From the NCBI GenBank assembly GCA_024529925.1, contig JAFEUB010000792.1, forward strand, positions 496,001 to 560,000: a stretch of DNA of 64,000 nucleotides, given 5' to 3'. A model generated the notes under the pieces. The model was not told the DNA's origin. It saw only the letters and a program-made list of their open reading frames with translations, and did no database searches. Position 1 is the stretch's first letter. Every line of letters begins with the position of its first letter. This stretch comes from Ophthalmolycus amberensis. Lineage: Eukaryota > Chordata > Actinopteri > Perciformes > Zoarcidae. The translations under genes and the position numbers were made by a program. Of this stretch, positions 46,911 through 61,300 are shown one piece after another.

Positions 46911-48485
46911 GTCTCATTTATAGGAGTCTTATGCTCAAAATCCGGGACTGAACGAGTCGGATGCCACTTCCCACGCAAAAGTTGTGATCTATGAACACAA
47001 AGTTGACAGAACGTGTGCTCCTGCATGGAAACTTTGACCCCTGCATACACACAATATGGTGACAGGGGAAATTGAGATGCAGATGGTGAGGTGGTGAATT
47101 GAAGCCAGACTGTTGAAATTAAATGTGAGACCTCATGCAACTTAATTTCACCCATGTTACTTATAGATTATATCATTAACATTCAAACCAGCAGTGTTAC
47201 TTGTGCTATTGAGCCATAACTAATCCATGAGCACCCTTCAATTGTAAAAGATATAAACTGACTCACATCTCAAATCAAATTCGTCAGGCCTGTCTACACC
47301 CCGGAAGGCAGAGGAGAGGGTGAGACTACCGACACATGTGGTTAACATTCACCAATTCGAAATTCGGCAATATCATCATCTTGTAGAAACTCTACAAGGC
47401 ATCTACAAGAATTAAAATATCATAAAAAATGTGCAGAACATAGCATAAAATATTTTTCATTCATTTTTTTCTTATAATACTGTGCATATATCAGCAAGTA
47501 GGCCGACAATTTTAGTTTTAATAGTGTTTTTGTGTGTAAAATCGCCTCAGTGAACACGACTTTGATGATCATTCATGGTTTATCCAATAGGGATGGATAC
47601 ACTGTATACTGACAAACAGAAAACAGCTGTCAGATGCAAATATCAGAGCTTACTGGAGACACTGTGGCATCACAAATGGGCCATATAGTAGAGAGGTGCT
47701 ACATTCCCATAAAGGATTGGCATGTCCCACTACATCTCCCAGAATGCCTCAGCCTCTCCCAGGTGTAGGTGCTTGAGACACCTAATTAAAGCAAGGCTGA
47801 GGAGCTGCACAGAAAGTAGAACAAAGGAAGCAGCAGCACAGTGAGCAGTTGGCTGGAAGTAGCAAGCAGGACAATTGATGAGGAGTTTTGGAATTTTGAG
47901 ATTTAAAGAACCTTTATTGCCTCCTTCATGATCTAACTTTGTTCTTGGACCTTTGGAAAACCCTGCTGACTGGAGAATAAAGCTGAGACTTCTGTTGAAT
48001 ATTCTACTTTTAACTGTTTTTTCAGTTATATTGCACTGCCAAATTCAAATCTGCCCTAGTGACCTCTCATGACATAACACACTTCTGCCTTCACCAGTCA
48101 ACCAACCCAGCAAATCTTCACCACCTGCGTGTAAATTAGCAAAATTTGGAAATAAAGCCAATGACAGCCCTCACACAATCACTCCACGTCCTCATTTTGA
48201 GTCCTAATCATAATGTCAGCCAAGTTCACCACAACATGATGTCACTGATTGTCGCGATCATTTTGTAAGCAATCAGTCCGATTACTATAAATATTGCATT
48301 GGCCATGTAAGGTTGAATGTGGGCATGTAGAGGCAGGGGTATGAGGATGATCCACATGTGCACATTCCCAAGTTGATTTGGGCTTTATAAAAGAAAACTG
48401 CGCATTTTTTCCACATTTCCTTATTTGTACGTATATGCAAACATTTTGTGTGTATTTTACACACTTTTATATATGAGACCTCAGG
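46911..48485. mobile_element. TIR-flanked DNA element with nested LTR-like insertion
   Basis: The left end begins (CC)AGGGGTCTCATTTATA at about 46906-46922. The right end, read on the minus strand from 48485, begins CCTGAGGTCTCATATATA. These share the GGTCTCAT(T/A)TATA core, which I recognise as a widespread fish DNA-transposon terminus. The interior is non-coding. Removing the LTR-like insertion (47663-48079) leaves about 1.16 kb. No TSD could be fixed, so the superfamily stays open. Confidence 0.55.
47663..48079 (+). mobile_element. Solo-LTR-like sequence
   Basis: About 417 bp running from TGTGGCATCAC to ATGACATAACA, which gives TG...CA ends with imperfect terminal symmetry. AATAAA (47976-47981) is followed by about 100 bp, as in the R-U5 part of an LTR. 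ACTACATCTCCCAGAATGC is a phrase often seen in vertebrate promoters. No coding part is attached, so if it is an LTR it is solo, left after recombination between two LTRs. No clear TSD. It sits inside the TIR element and would therefore be younger. Confidence 0.42.
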
Positions 48486-51400
48486 TTAGGTGTGCAGCAT
48501 AAATTACCATGGCAATCTAGCCAGGTTAAAAAACATTGAAAATACTGGCTTTAGGCTCAACATAACCCCCTAACCCAATAATCTCACTTTGCGATACACC
48601 CCTTTAGGGAAAGCCATATTTGAATAATACAAAGATTGTCCATAATTTACTGCCAAAAAACATTAAGTAAAGTAATTACTCATTATGTCTCAGCTCCAGT
48701 ATGTATCAGTAAGTGGTTTATTGTCAGTGATGAAAAAGCTGACCTGTGATGCATTTCAAATGACAGGAACAATGACTTCCTGCTTCATCTACCAGACTCC
48801 GGGCTCCACCAGAATAAATTCAATATCCATTATGTAAATATTGTGATTCGTTAAATTTTTTTGTATTGGAAAGCATGATATTGTCTCAACATTGTTGTTC
48901 CTGCACCATTAAAAAAAATTAAACCGACATTGTTTATCTGAATGTAAAAAAGCATTTTAGGATTTTTATAGTGGTCAAATTGCAGGACAGTACACTGTAG
49001 TAGGATTGACAGGTAATGACTTATAAACTACAACTACAGATAAAAGGTTACTGTTTTTATTTTTATTAAGGCCCATACAAAATAAAACAAAAGTGTAATG
49101 CTTGAAATCTGATGCATTAAACAGCGTCATAGCTAAAATCATATTTTCATCTCCAGTCCCCAGAAAGGTGAAAAATAATACGAACAGCATATGCATTACA
49201 TACAACATAAAATACTGTTGACTGTCACAGGATGTTTGATTAGTTAATAACTGTTCATAAAATCAAAATGAATGATTGCATTCTTGATTCTACTTTCTCT
49301 ACTTTTTTAGCATCTTTGAAAAAAATAATAAAATTCAAGGGAAGTTTTAATGTGGATGTTTTAAATTTATTTTTTTTGCAAAGTAGGACAACAGCTAATA
49401 TTTTCCAGCACATATTCAAACTACATTCATACGGGTGTAATATATTGTTTATCTGACGCTTCAGTAGATGTGTAGCCAGCTACATTTATTGACAATGTTT
49501 GGTTTTATTGTTCTCAATGGTGAGCGGAAGATGATCCAGGCTCTGCTGCACTGACACTAATACGGCAAGATGGTGACCAATGCTGCATGTTCATGTGTTG
49601 ATGGAGGGGGAGAATAGAAGATGTGGTGAGGAGGAAGTTAGCAAGAACGGATAAGACGTTATCAGAAATGCTAATATTGCTTACAACCCTTTTAATTATG
49701 TGGTATTGAAAGGCAGTTCTCTAAAAAAGCCATGAAGAGGAGAAAGTCCAAGGCCTCATTTTGTATTACCAATAGGAAGGAGAAAGATACCGATTGTATG
49801 AAGGAATTCATCTGAAAGGTAAAGTATACTGAAAAATTGTAAAGGTTTTCTTCTCTATCCTGCAGTGTAGGTGACATTTGGTACATAAGGCAATTAGTTT
49901 TGAAGATGTATTAGGATTCGTTCATTAATTTCCTTTTTATTCAAGACTCCAGGGGCTGCAGCATATTGGCTACATTGGGTGAAAGTAAGTATGTCATACT
50001 GCCTTTGCCTTGGAAAAGCTATATTTTAACAACTTGTATTATTATAGTATTGTGTCACTCTAGCAAGTAAGATGGATAGCAATATTATAAAGAGATTTTT
50101 TTCAAATTTCAGTGGGGTTTTAGTTGTGTATATAAGCAAACAAATGCATGAGCCAACAGGGAGGGACTAATAAAGTCTTACAATGCTCACCGGCCATAAA
50201 TATGGCACTTTGTTTTTCTTTTCTGTGTTAGAAGTTGATATTTTCATTATTTATGCAAGGCAACAATGACCTGACCTTGAGATACTAATCTCATTAGTCT
50301 CAAAGTGTTTCCTTCAACTGAATGTCTGTCAAGTCACTATCTATCGCCAGATTATGTAACACAATGGTGATTGAGCAAATGGCTTACTGCATTTGCATTA
50401 TTACCAACAGATGGCACGAGCTCGGGAAAAACCGCAAGCGTCACACAGTTAGTGAAGTGCTTTCCATCAACCAGCAGTAGTTAGCCGGTCAGCCGGAGTG
50501 GGTAGGCGGAGCTGACGCAACCCGCTCTTCAAATCAATTGTGTGTGAAGCTGCGTACTGCTTTTTTTCAGGTCTCTGCAAGTGTTGCGAGTTAACGGTCA
50601 CTGTCATCGCCCTTTTCATTGTTAGCAATGACTACTAATGATGGAACTTCAAAAACAAGTGCTAATCAAAAGAACTGCCAACTGAATGACGTCAGGAGGA
50701 AAAGAAAGTCGTAGCTTTCAGGGAAATCACTGATCTGCTCTCAGTGATAAGAGACGATAACTCTAAATTACCAAGGACAGAAAGCTGCACTGCTCTCTGT
50801 AGGCTGATATTGTGAGACATGTTGCACTTCTAGCCACACCCCAATCAGCGATGTCAAAGCCATTAAAAGCTGATTGACAACACCTGCGTGTGTTCCTCCG
50901 TTGTGTGTTGCATCTGGGTCTATTTCAATAACATTTCTCTGCAAAATTCAGACCAGGCACAACCCAGTAGATTTCAATGCCATTAGCCACCCTGCTCAAT
51001 AATCAGCTTCATTTGCTAAGAAAACAAACTCGGGCCAGATGGCGAGGCTGATGAGAGTTCATCGATCTGGGGTCCCTTCTGCACACTTGCTTGATTTTTC
51101 GAAATGGAGGGGATGGCCTTCTGAGGGGTTAGGGAAACTCAGGGGCAGATGTGACGTCCCTCCTCTATGCTAAGCACAACACTCAAAATGTGAGTGCATA
51201 AGAGCCCTTGGAGTTTGAAACAGCCCCCTTATGTTCACTTCAAAATGTTTAGGTATCTTGGTAACTCTCTGTGAAGTAGAACTTCTCATCAAGACATCAT
51301 ACGAGCATTTTAAGAATAACCTTCAATGTAGTGCAGTTTAGTGTATTCAAATGTACAAATAATGTTTTTTAATCGTCTCAAAGACATATTTGACAGGCCA

Positions 51401-54400
51401 TGTCTGATAATTAAAGTTGTTTGACTCCTTATTTCTCACTTAAATCAGATTGAGCCCTTATGTAATCAGAAAATCACCTCTGCCACTTTCATGTTTGCAC
51501 AGACTTATGCTCAATTTCATATAAACAATATTTGTGAAACCCTTTACATGGTGTGAAAAGCAAATATTTAAACAAAATGCAAAGTCGATTTCAACAAATA
51601 CTCTCTTTCACAATATAGCTGTTATCTTGGCACTGTAATACCACAGAGTAGGTCTTAATATTTAAATCACCTTTTTTTCCTTTAATGTTTCAATAGATAG
51701 AAGATTTCAGAATTAAAAGTGAGCAGCAATTTCATCTGGATTTGACCCAAGTGACCTTCCTACTCAAGAGGATGAGATATTATTCTCACATTCCAGTGAG
51801 AGAGAACGGGCAGCTTATTAAAAACAGTCCCTCATTACCATAAGACATAGCGAAGCACTTGGTTTCCTAATCTTTGGGAAGCTCCAGATGAATATCTATC
51901 CATGACCCCGAGAGCTGTTATGGGCAGTGTAGCAGAATGCAGCATTTCCCTGAGAGGAGGAACTGGTGGTTGCTGTGGATTTGTAGCCAGTGCTGTGGCC
52001 AAATAACCAATAACTGTTGTCTCTGTGAAATCTTGTTTCACCATAGTGTGATTGTCCTTTATTGGCAGAGACATGGGTTGCTGAATATTGGAGGAGGCAA
52101 AGCGAAGGAAGGAGACAAACAGATGATTTCAGAATCAGGGTTGCACACATTTAAAGTAAAAAAAAAGCAAGAGATCAGAAATGCTTTCAAGACAGAAGGG
52201 AATATTAACCTGTTCATTGAGCTCATTTTCAAGAATGAAAAAGATTTTACGAGTCTGATTCTCATCTCGGACCCAGATGAAGATCACATGACTTGAGGCA
52301 TGGCAGAACCTGAACCCACACCAGGGTATGACAAATGCAGGAGTACAATTGTAGCCGCTGAGTGAATACCAAGTGATGTGGATAGAATGTGATGGTGAGT
52401 GCTATCTAGAGAAGCTGGCATGCTTGGCTTCAACTCTACCCGTAGCAAGAGACCATGAATCAGATCGAGCTGATTATGCTGCTGATTATGTTAGCAGGAA
52501 GACAGACACGCAGCACTGATAGCAGTGGAGGAAGCGGCCCGCCCTTCTTATTGAACAACTGACTTATTTGCTGGACTTGCACAGATAGAATTGTTATGTT
52601 AATATAAGCTGCTTATTTTAATGGTTTGATATAGGTGCCTGGGCTCACAGTGGATGTTTTGACATGAGAAGTCAAAATCTGATCATGAATCTCAATAAGG
52701 CACTTCTGTCTATGTAGTTTGTCTTCGAAAAAAAAATGGAAATGTTATGAGAGAGGAGACTTTATAAAACGTGTGAAGTGCCGAACATTCTTACATGCCG
52801 TAAATCAGGTCTTTAGAGCTTTGTTACTCTTATAATCCTATTATACCAGCCCGTGTTGTCTTCAAATTAAATAATATTGCTTGTAAAGTTTTCAGAATAT
52901 TGTACGAACAATAATTAATCACCCCAAAACATATTGTTGTTATTCATTTGTTAATTTCCAATCATCTACAAATGCAAAATCTTACTTTTAAAAAGTATGC
53001 ATGTATCTTATTTTGGGTTGTATATATATTGACACATTGGCTATACCTTAACTGCTTGAAGACTGACACTTGGCAAACTAGTCAGCAAAAAAAGTAATTG
53101 TCTTATAGTCATTGCAGCATGCCTGTGCTCTGTTTTAGTGTCAAATTCAAGTCCTTTGATAATTGTGCCACAAAGCAGCTTCTAAATTATCTGACTGATC
53201 ACTTCGCACCTCAATTTCAGCTGCATTAGCCTTATCTTCTTGAGGTATTATCCGTAACTTCCAGTATCACAGAAAGTTCTGACCTGTACCAGACTAGGCA
53301 ACGATGCACCATTGTGGTGTTGCGATAGGTAAGATCTTCATTCTTGTATATGCATAATTTAAAGTGTCAGTGACACGAAATTATGCAATTATACAAAACC
53401 TCTCGGGTGAAATATAGTTGGTGTCAAAATCATTTTTGGGAGACAAATATTGGAAATACAATAAAAAAGCAATTGAAAAATCTAAATTACTTGAGGGCTT
53501 ACCTGAATAAAATGAGGGAATTAGACTTGTTAAGGTTGTAATATGATCCTGGGTGTCAAAAAAACCCAAGATAAAATAATCAACTGGACTTTTTTATTTC
53601 AGTATGTCTTTAATTCGTTTCATGAGCCTTTGTCATAATGCAAAGCATAAAAGGCACAAAGTATGAAATATTTCCATTGAGTAAAAAAAGCAAGGAAAAT
53701 AAACGTCATCTGAGCAGTGTGGGCCTACTGTAGTATCTTTTCTATGATGGATCCAATCCTTTACATCAGCCAGTCGTTTGTGCTACTGTACTCACTGTTG
53801 CAAGCAGCAGACCAAATTGTTCCTCCTGTGACAGTTTTTTTGCGACAGAATATATCCAGGCAGTCTGCCAGCTTTCCTTATCTCATCGTATTTCAGATTG
53901 GCAGTAGCTTAATAAGATAACTAGCAAACCTGTTAAATATATTTTTCATCATGAAATGGATGGTAGCTATAATGATATTCTACATTGTTTTGTTTTTTTC
54001 TTGATGTCAACCTGAATGTGTTTGGATCACAATCAGAGTTCATCTAAAAGTGTTTCACCTTCCATACAGTAGTCCCAGTTTAAACTTCTAGCATTTAAAA
54101 ACTGATGGAAATACTGAACCCTCTGAGAAAACAAAGCTCCCATGTCTGGCCTTGTAATTGAAGGGAGAAAAACCCAATAACGATTCCTCACATTTTCAGT
54201 GTAATTTTCTTCTGTTCAGTTTCTTTGTCACAGAGCACCGTATATGAGTCGGCTTCCATACAAGTTCTGAACTCCTTTTAGTACATTTCTGGTGAGGACT
54301 TGCTGCGGAATCAGAGGTGGGCAATAGAGTTTCAACAGAGAACACAGGGTTTTTTCCTGTTCCTCCCCTCCCAGCATTAATGACTGGAGCATTCCTATTA

Positions 54401-57400
54401 CCTGCTCTTAGCCCTGAAGATGGGATGGCATACAGGCCGGGAGCTGCTCTGCTGCGCTGCATTGTGATGAGTTCTCCACTGATGTTTTCCTGCTCTCACT
54501 CCTCTCAACTCTGCCAGTTCTACTTTTCTCTCCCGCCTGTCTTCAACCGCGGTGTAGTCGCTTTCTCTATATGTGTAGTACTTTTGTGCTTTTTTTTCTA
54601 TTCCCCTGCTGAATTTATGTGTACTCTTTCTGTGCATTTTCTTTTTACACGCATGCACATCTTTTCTTACTATTCTTCATCTGCTCATTATTCAAATGAG
54701 CAAGCTGCTAATGTGGATTTGAATTCGATATTAATGCAGTAAAATGTTTTAATTGAATCAATATACATTTTTAGGTGGGCTAATAATAAAGGAATCAGTT
54801 TTCCAGAAATCCGAAATCCAGAGTTTACAACCCAAACCCGGATATTGCCACCTTCAACAGAAAAACTGTTCTAGATGATAAGAAAGAGAAGATTAGGTAA
54901 GATTGCTTCTTTTAAGAAAGGGTCATATTTTATTATGATGGATTATGCTTTAAATCAGCAAAATATTTTAAACAGACTTACTTTCTGCGGCGTCATTAAT
55001 GAAGATAAAAGCAGCGGAACGTAATGAATCCATACATTATAGTCATCGCATGTGCAGTGACAAGACCATGTGAGAGTTTTATCTCCAGAGAACGGGACAG
55101 ACATTTCAGGCTCCTTGATTCTTACTGCCAGTCTCTCTCCTTATTGTCATCGTCTGTCTTCTCCCCTGTTTTTCTCTTTCTACTAATTCTTCTCTGTGTT
55201 GTCACTCCACGTCCCGCTATCAGACACCATCGTTTTCTCATCTGTTCATACTCTCTTGGGAACCCTGTTTGTCTCCTTATTCCCTGTACATCCTCCTCTC
55301 CTACATTCTCTTCCTTCCCCAGGAGTCTCCTGTCACCTCCTGTGCTCCCAGTGGTACATCTTGGAACAAACAACCCAGCGACAGTAGCGTGATATGGACA
55401 GAGTTAAAACGAATACAGACACTGGAGGATGTAGAATATTGCATTGACGATTAAATGCTTCAGTGGTAAGTCTCCAATACTTTTCGAATTAAAACTTAGA
55501 GAAATGTCCAATATATATGTATATGTGCTTTGTGTGTCTTTAAATGTCATTGTGCATTTAAAATATGGACTTGATGAAGCAAATATGAAGTCCGTATTCC
55601 CAAAACCACCCCTGACTGCTTCCCCAGGCTATCACCCCTCCTACTTTCACACCCATCCTCTGGTTAGTTCTGACATGGGAACTTCTTCTGCTGTGGGGTT
55701 TGACAGGAACTGCTGTCTGCCCTATCTGAACCTGCATGAAGTCTGGGTCTCTCATCACAGAACTGGGTGCCTGACAGCTCATCCATTCAGCCTGGCCCCA
55801 CTAGACTTTGCCCCAGTGCTCGCTGCCTTAACTGGGCCTCCATAGAAAACCTCTTTCAAGAGGCCATGGAGCTGAAAATGGCCAGCCTGCATGGTACTCT
55901 GGCCTCGGGGGCTGTAGGGTGAATGAAATGGAAGGGGTGGAGGAGGAAGGGCTAAGGGATTGAGACAAGGAAAATGAAGTAAGGCAGAATGAAGAAAGAT
56001 GTTACAGTCAATAAGTAACCTAATACAGCAGTGGTGGGCAGACCAGGCATTCCTCTTCCCAGTCCCTTGTGGTTGCACAGAAAGCCATTTTTCAAGTTAA
56101 CAGAAGGATTTGGGTTAGATGTAAAGGCCCATGAGAGTCAATGTGGCGTTTGCACGATGCATTGGGAACCTGTGTAAAAAAAGAAAAGAAGGCATACTAG
56201 AGCAAATATTAATTTCTCAGCGACATAGATAGATCGATAGACTAATCATATTAACTGACACATTGTAAATAAATAAAGAGATAAAGTATGTATTTCTGTA
56301 TTCATCTTCACTCTCCATAGTAACTGAGAACCTCATATTCTGATAAAGGATGTGGCTGCAATCAAGTAAGTGGACCTTGACTTTTTTTGTCAAATACTAA
56401 TTTGGTGGTAAAAAAATTAATTGACACATAAAATGACTATTTTGTATCTTTATTAAAATGTGTTATTCGCCATTTATAAAGTGTTTATAAACACTTTATT
56501 TGGGATTAAAGGAACGTGCTAGCAAAAAAAAAGGACAAAATGGAAAAAAATTGTGTGTTTCTTTTTTTTCCAGTTTGGTACAACACAGTGAGAGAATATC
56601 AAACAACAATATAAACACACCTTCATTGAGAAGAATATGGGCACAAGACACCAATTTAATCACTTAGACCTAGATACCGAGGAGCTCAACCAAAATAGCT
56701 CTTGTGTTCCGCCCCGCTTATTCCCTCACGTCTGAGCGGGTGCACCATTGCTGAATAACCTCCTCCACACTCTGATGGTGGCCAGCTTCTACTACAGATG
56801 GAGGGAAATTGGAAGGATAGAAAAGGAAATAGGACAATCTAGGCCTGAAGCAAATAAAACAGAAGTGGGAATCAATTTTATCATCCAATTATCATTTTGG
56901 CCTGACCCCTGTGCACTCAATATTACTAGCTTTAATAATAGATTTAAAAGTGCTTCTGCTACATCCTAATTAGAATTACTACATAGAAATAGAAATGGCC
57001 ATCTTATAAAACAACTTTACATTAACTTGTGTTAGTATAGGTTGTATCAAAGGGAAATTAGACATACACATACCCATGTAAATTAACATTTAATTAATCA
57101 AAACAAATGTTTCTTCTTACAGAATGCACATATTCAATTTATTAAAAATAAAAAACAGACTCAGCATGAAGCCCACCAGTGAATAAGCATGATTAATCAT
57201 ATCATGCTGAGACATTTTCCAGCTGTCATTTGCCAGGAACCATCACAAGCATGAGAAGTGTTCCTTCAGATGGAGTGCTTACCATTGTTATATTAAAAAA
57301 TAATGTCTGGATGTACAGACAATCTGGTGCGAATAGAGTATTGCTGATAGGATCTTCACACAGCGAACTGCATAACTTGTTTGCGAGATAAAATGTTTTA

Positions 57401-57555
57401 ATATCCAGATGCATGAAGTATAGTTAGGGGGAAATGTAGCATTCATCAAACTGTCAGAGAATCACACTTTGAAAAAAACGAATCCTTTTGAGAATCGCTG
57501 GCACAGCGTAACAAGTCACAGAAATGAGGTGTACAGATATATCTAATGCCTTGAT
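48486..57555. other. Long spacer, no gene recognised
   Basis: About 9 kb. Features of note are a CpG-richer stretch at 50410-50720 with a perfect CRE TGACGTCA (50687-50694), a pyrimidine-rich patch at 55130-55340, and the complex, non-repetitive 55590-55860. The longest open frames (51937-52296, 54317-54742, 55024-55392, 55444-55845) show no domain I can name and lack splice or promoter support. Confidence 0.45.
50687..50694. promoter_or_regulatory. CRE palindrome TGACGTCA
   Basis: A perfect CREB/ATF consensus in a locally CpG-richer stretch. About 60 bp upstream an ATG opens a 28-codon frame (MTTNDGTSKTSANQ...RKRKS). Whether this is a promoter, a TE 5' end or chance cannot be decided here. 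Confidence 0.25.
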
Positions 57556-57571
57556 GGGGGGGGGGGGGGGG
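57556..57571 (+). repeat. G16 homopolymer
   Basis: Sixteen consecutive G. Could form an intermolecular or slipped quadruplex. Its length is prone to sequencing error. Confidence 0.9.
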
Positions 57572-58260
57572 TGCATCTATGCTGTTTGGGCTGTTCACGA
57601 GACATCTACCTCCAATATGATGAGTTGGGCAACTACAGCCCTACACTAATGATACTGTTATACAGCCACTGGATCAACTTTTAGATGTTAATAGCAACAT
57701 CAACAATAGACTTCCCCTAAAAAACTCTTGTGCTTATTGTTTTTCTTATTATTTCTAGATGTCTTTTGGGGAGTGATAGCATGTGGCGGATGCATGCTTA
57801 AAATGCTAGTATAGTTGTCACTCTTTAGCCTACTCTTAGCTGTTCCTTCAGTGTTTGCTGCATGATTGACAGTGGCTTGTTCCCAGACAATCATCGCTGA
57901 GATGAGTGTTGGGGACCATTGGATCCAGAAACAAGAGATGGATCCTCAGTTTAGGTTCAGTGGATGAATGTAATTACATTCATTAGACAAATATAAAGTG
58001 AATATAATCTTAACACAACAGCAAACAGAATTACATGGACACACGTTTTATTGATCACATTGTGACAAGTGGACTGCTTTATTATAACATCAAATTTACA
58101 GATAAACATAGACTTTTCTTGTGAATTATTAATCAGAAACAAACTCCAATCACACAGAGAATTCCTGTATTCAGTTGTACACCAATTATTTTGATGACAT
58201 TAGTGTGAGTGGTTGCCATAGCCAAGTTGTCCCCCCACTTGAAATCAGGGGACATTCAGT

Positions 58261-58263
<3 letters not shown>
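57572..58263. other. AT-rich spacer
   Basis: Nothing recognisable. Confidence 0.5.

Positions 58264-58338
<75 letters not shown>
58264..58338. repeat. (TC)37 microsatellite
   Basis: 75 bp of pure TC. The frames 58175-58369 (plus) and 58245-58490 (minus) arise from it. Confidence 0.97.
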
Positions 58339-58341
<3 letters not shown>

Positions 58342-61300
58342 CAGATGTGATTCCAGTTCAAACCACTGAGAACATTAACTTTCCACTTCAAATCTATAAT
58401 TCTCATCCATAACCTAAATTGGAGAACTGCACTTTGATTCAGGAAGCATGGGGAACTTTTGTGCATTGAAGGGTGAGCTCTATTTCTCAAGGAGTCTCTC
58501 TAGCTTAAATAAGATCTCTGGAACAAGCAAATCAAAGCATGCTCGCAGTGCAATCACAACAGCAATGAGAGCCCTCGCCAACGTTTTTACGACCATGGAA
58601 AGATTACAGATGGTGTGACTTTTGAAGCTGGATTTAAAGTTGTGGAGAGAAGTAGTACAGTAAAACTAGGGTGAAGGGTAAATTAATGTAATGATTCATC
58701 TAAGTGAAAGGTAACATCTTCTTCCTGCCTACAGGCAGTTTTGGATGACATACACCGGTTAAAATACCCATGTTGATCTAAATACTTGTCTGGAAATTGT
58801 TAGTATATTAATTAGCAGAAAAGAAGTAAGCTACATCTTGCACACCGAGCAAATATGTCAAAGGTCGGGTGATACTTGGTGCTTTTGCGATAGTATTTAT
58901 TTATCTTTGTATATGAATTCATGATTATTTAAAGGACTTTAAGTATAAGGGACCCTAACAAACTTCTTTGGATCAAACGGGGTGGGATGGGTGACATTTA
59001 CTTGGTTGGATGATGACATATCCACCACTAAAACAGGTGTTGATTGTTTTTGGTGTGCCAGGGGAGTGCAAAGTGAGACACACTGGGCGTAGATGCAGGC
59101 CAGCACAATGGGACTGAAGTTAGTAATAAACCTCAAAGTAATTGTTACAGTTACCATAGAGACTGGTAGTATTCCATATGGGAACCTTGCAGAGATTAAA
59201 GCTTTTGACCTCAGGTATGTTCTGGAAATCCAACTGTTAGATTGAATGTAATGTGCCTTGTTGTTCCAATATGCTTTATGATATGACAACCTTAGCTATT
59301 TGTTGTACTGTTAAACCCTTCTAGTCATGATTCAAAATATTTAAAATAATCTGATATGAATAATAATGTATATATTGTATATCCTTCTGCACAATGATAG
59401 TCAAATATAAGCAAAAGACTATTTGAATTGGAGGGGGAAACATCTCCCACCAAAAAAATAAAAATCAAACGCAAGAAACATAACAGATTTCCTTGACTGG
59501 TGCCTGTGTCAAAAAACAGATGTGGCCAAAATTGCTGAAATGTGCATTATCAATAATGAGAACAACAAGTTAGAGCTTTCTGAATAAACTTCAATAAACT
59601 GTCAAATGTTTGGAGCCAACTTGTAAGAACTGCCGTTTAAGACATTTTGTGTATTTGCTGCTCACTTGTTCAACAAGGTGAACATGTTTTTTCTTCTTTT
59701 TCAAATCACCACCTCAGTCTTTTTTTCTATTAGAATGATAAAGATATAATTATTCAGCAACAAATAAGGTCGAAATGGTAATTACAGATAATCTGATTGC
59801 TCATGTAGGGAAACAACACTGCACCAGTGAAATTAACTTGCACCTGGCTGGGCTAACACACATAATGGAGACAGTCTGACCTACATGTTGATAAATTGGC
59901 CGTGAGTAAATTTTGCTTCATTTCATTATTGGGAGAACAACATTCCCCATCTCCTCTGGTAGGCCTATGTATAACTTTATCTCCCCCTCTCTCCTATTCT
60001 ATCTGTTTCACACTCACATGCACACAATGATCCTCTACTGCAGGCTAGTTCAGAGCTTTCCAACATTTAACTTTACTTTTGTTATATATATAGTATATGT
60101 GAATATTTTCTTAATTTGTTATTACGCATAACACTTGGACACAGTGCTTGGAGTCATGACGTGAATATTCTTATTCACATACTGAATTTGTGTGAATGTG
60201 TGTGAATACCAGCGCACTCACCTGGTAACATCTGGCATTTGAGAGACACAGAGGGTGGTCAGCTCAAAGAAAGACAAAATGCAAAAAGACCAAAGAAAAG
60301 AGAGACTGGTAGGCACAGCGAGTGCAGCATACATCCATCACCTCAGACAAAGGGTAATCGCTAAGAAACTCTGACAAACCCTGAGGGCAAACAAATCATC
60401 TTTCCGAGTGACAGACACGCTCCCGTATTCTTGTAAATGCATACTATCCTGCTCATTATGTGATAGGGTTTTTGATACTGCATTTTATATTATCTAGTCA
60501 AGGAAATGTAAACAAAATGTACACGCAGGATGTCCTCGCCAGATCATACGAATATGAAGAATCCTGCCATGATATAGCAGCAGATATTGACACACAGTAC
60601 TCAGAGGAGGATTACATTCGGGTGCTGTGACTGTATGGCCCAGATAGTTGCAACGCGTAAGTGGCAATTGATATAAAGGTGTCACTGAACGGCTCTGCCA
60701 CCAAACCCATTTTGATTAAGTCCAACAAACTGATGTCGGGCAGTGGCAGTGCCCGCAACCCAGTCTGATGTCTTGATGACAAGATCTTCAGTCCCAGTAT
60801 GAAACAATTCTTTTCTCATCCTAATTAAATTAATTTGCACATAAACTGACTGTTAAGACATTACATCTTTGACGAGGGGTTGAGTTTTAAAAGATGTACT
60901 GTACCTTTTCAAACTCATGCTGCAAATACACCTGACCTCAGTATAAGAATGTAGACTTAGACATGTCTGAAACAAAAACCTTGGAAGAATGCTCCGTTAC
61001 AAATATCTTGTTTAAGTGTGGTATTTTGTGCTCAAATGTTTGGTTTTTGGTGCATTAATTGGAAATTTAAACCGTTGCCTCGGAGCGAGGAGGAAGAAGT
61101 GTTTGAAGTGTCTGTTTCAAGGAAGAGAACAATTGTGTATTATACAATGAGCTCAATAAATATCTAGACAGAGATACATTTAAGCTCCATACTCATATTT
61201 CAGATGTGGAGCTATGAAAAGACAACACCCAGTGGGCTAAGTGCTCACTTGCGACTGTGATGAAGAAGTCTATACAGGAGTCGTAGCGTGAGCAAAACTT

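Noticed and set aside
54317..54742. 141-codon frame with hydrophobic segments as a membrane protein
   Set aside because: Hydrophobicity follows from pyrimidine-rich DNA; overlapping minus frames exist and there is no family match.
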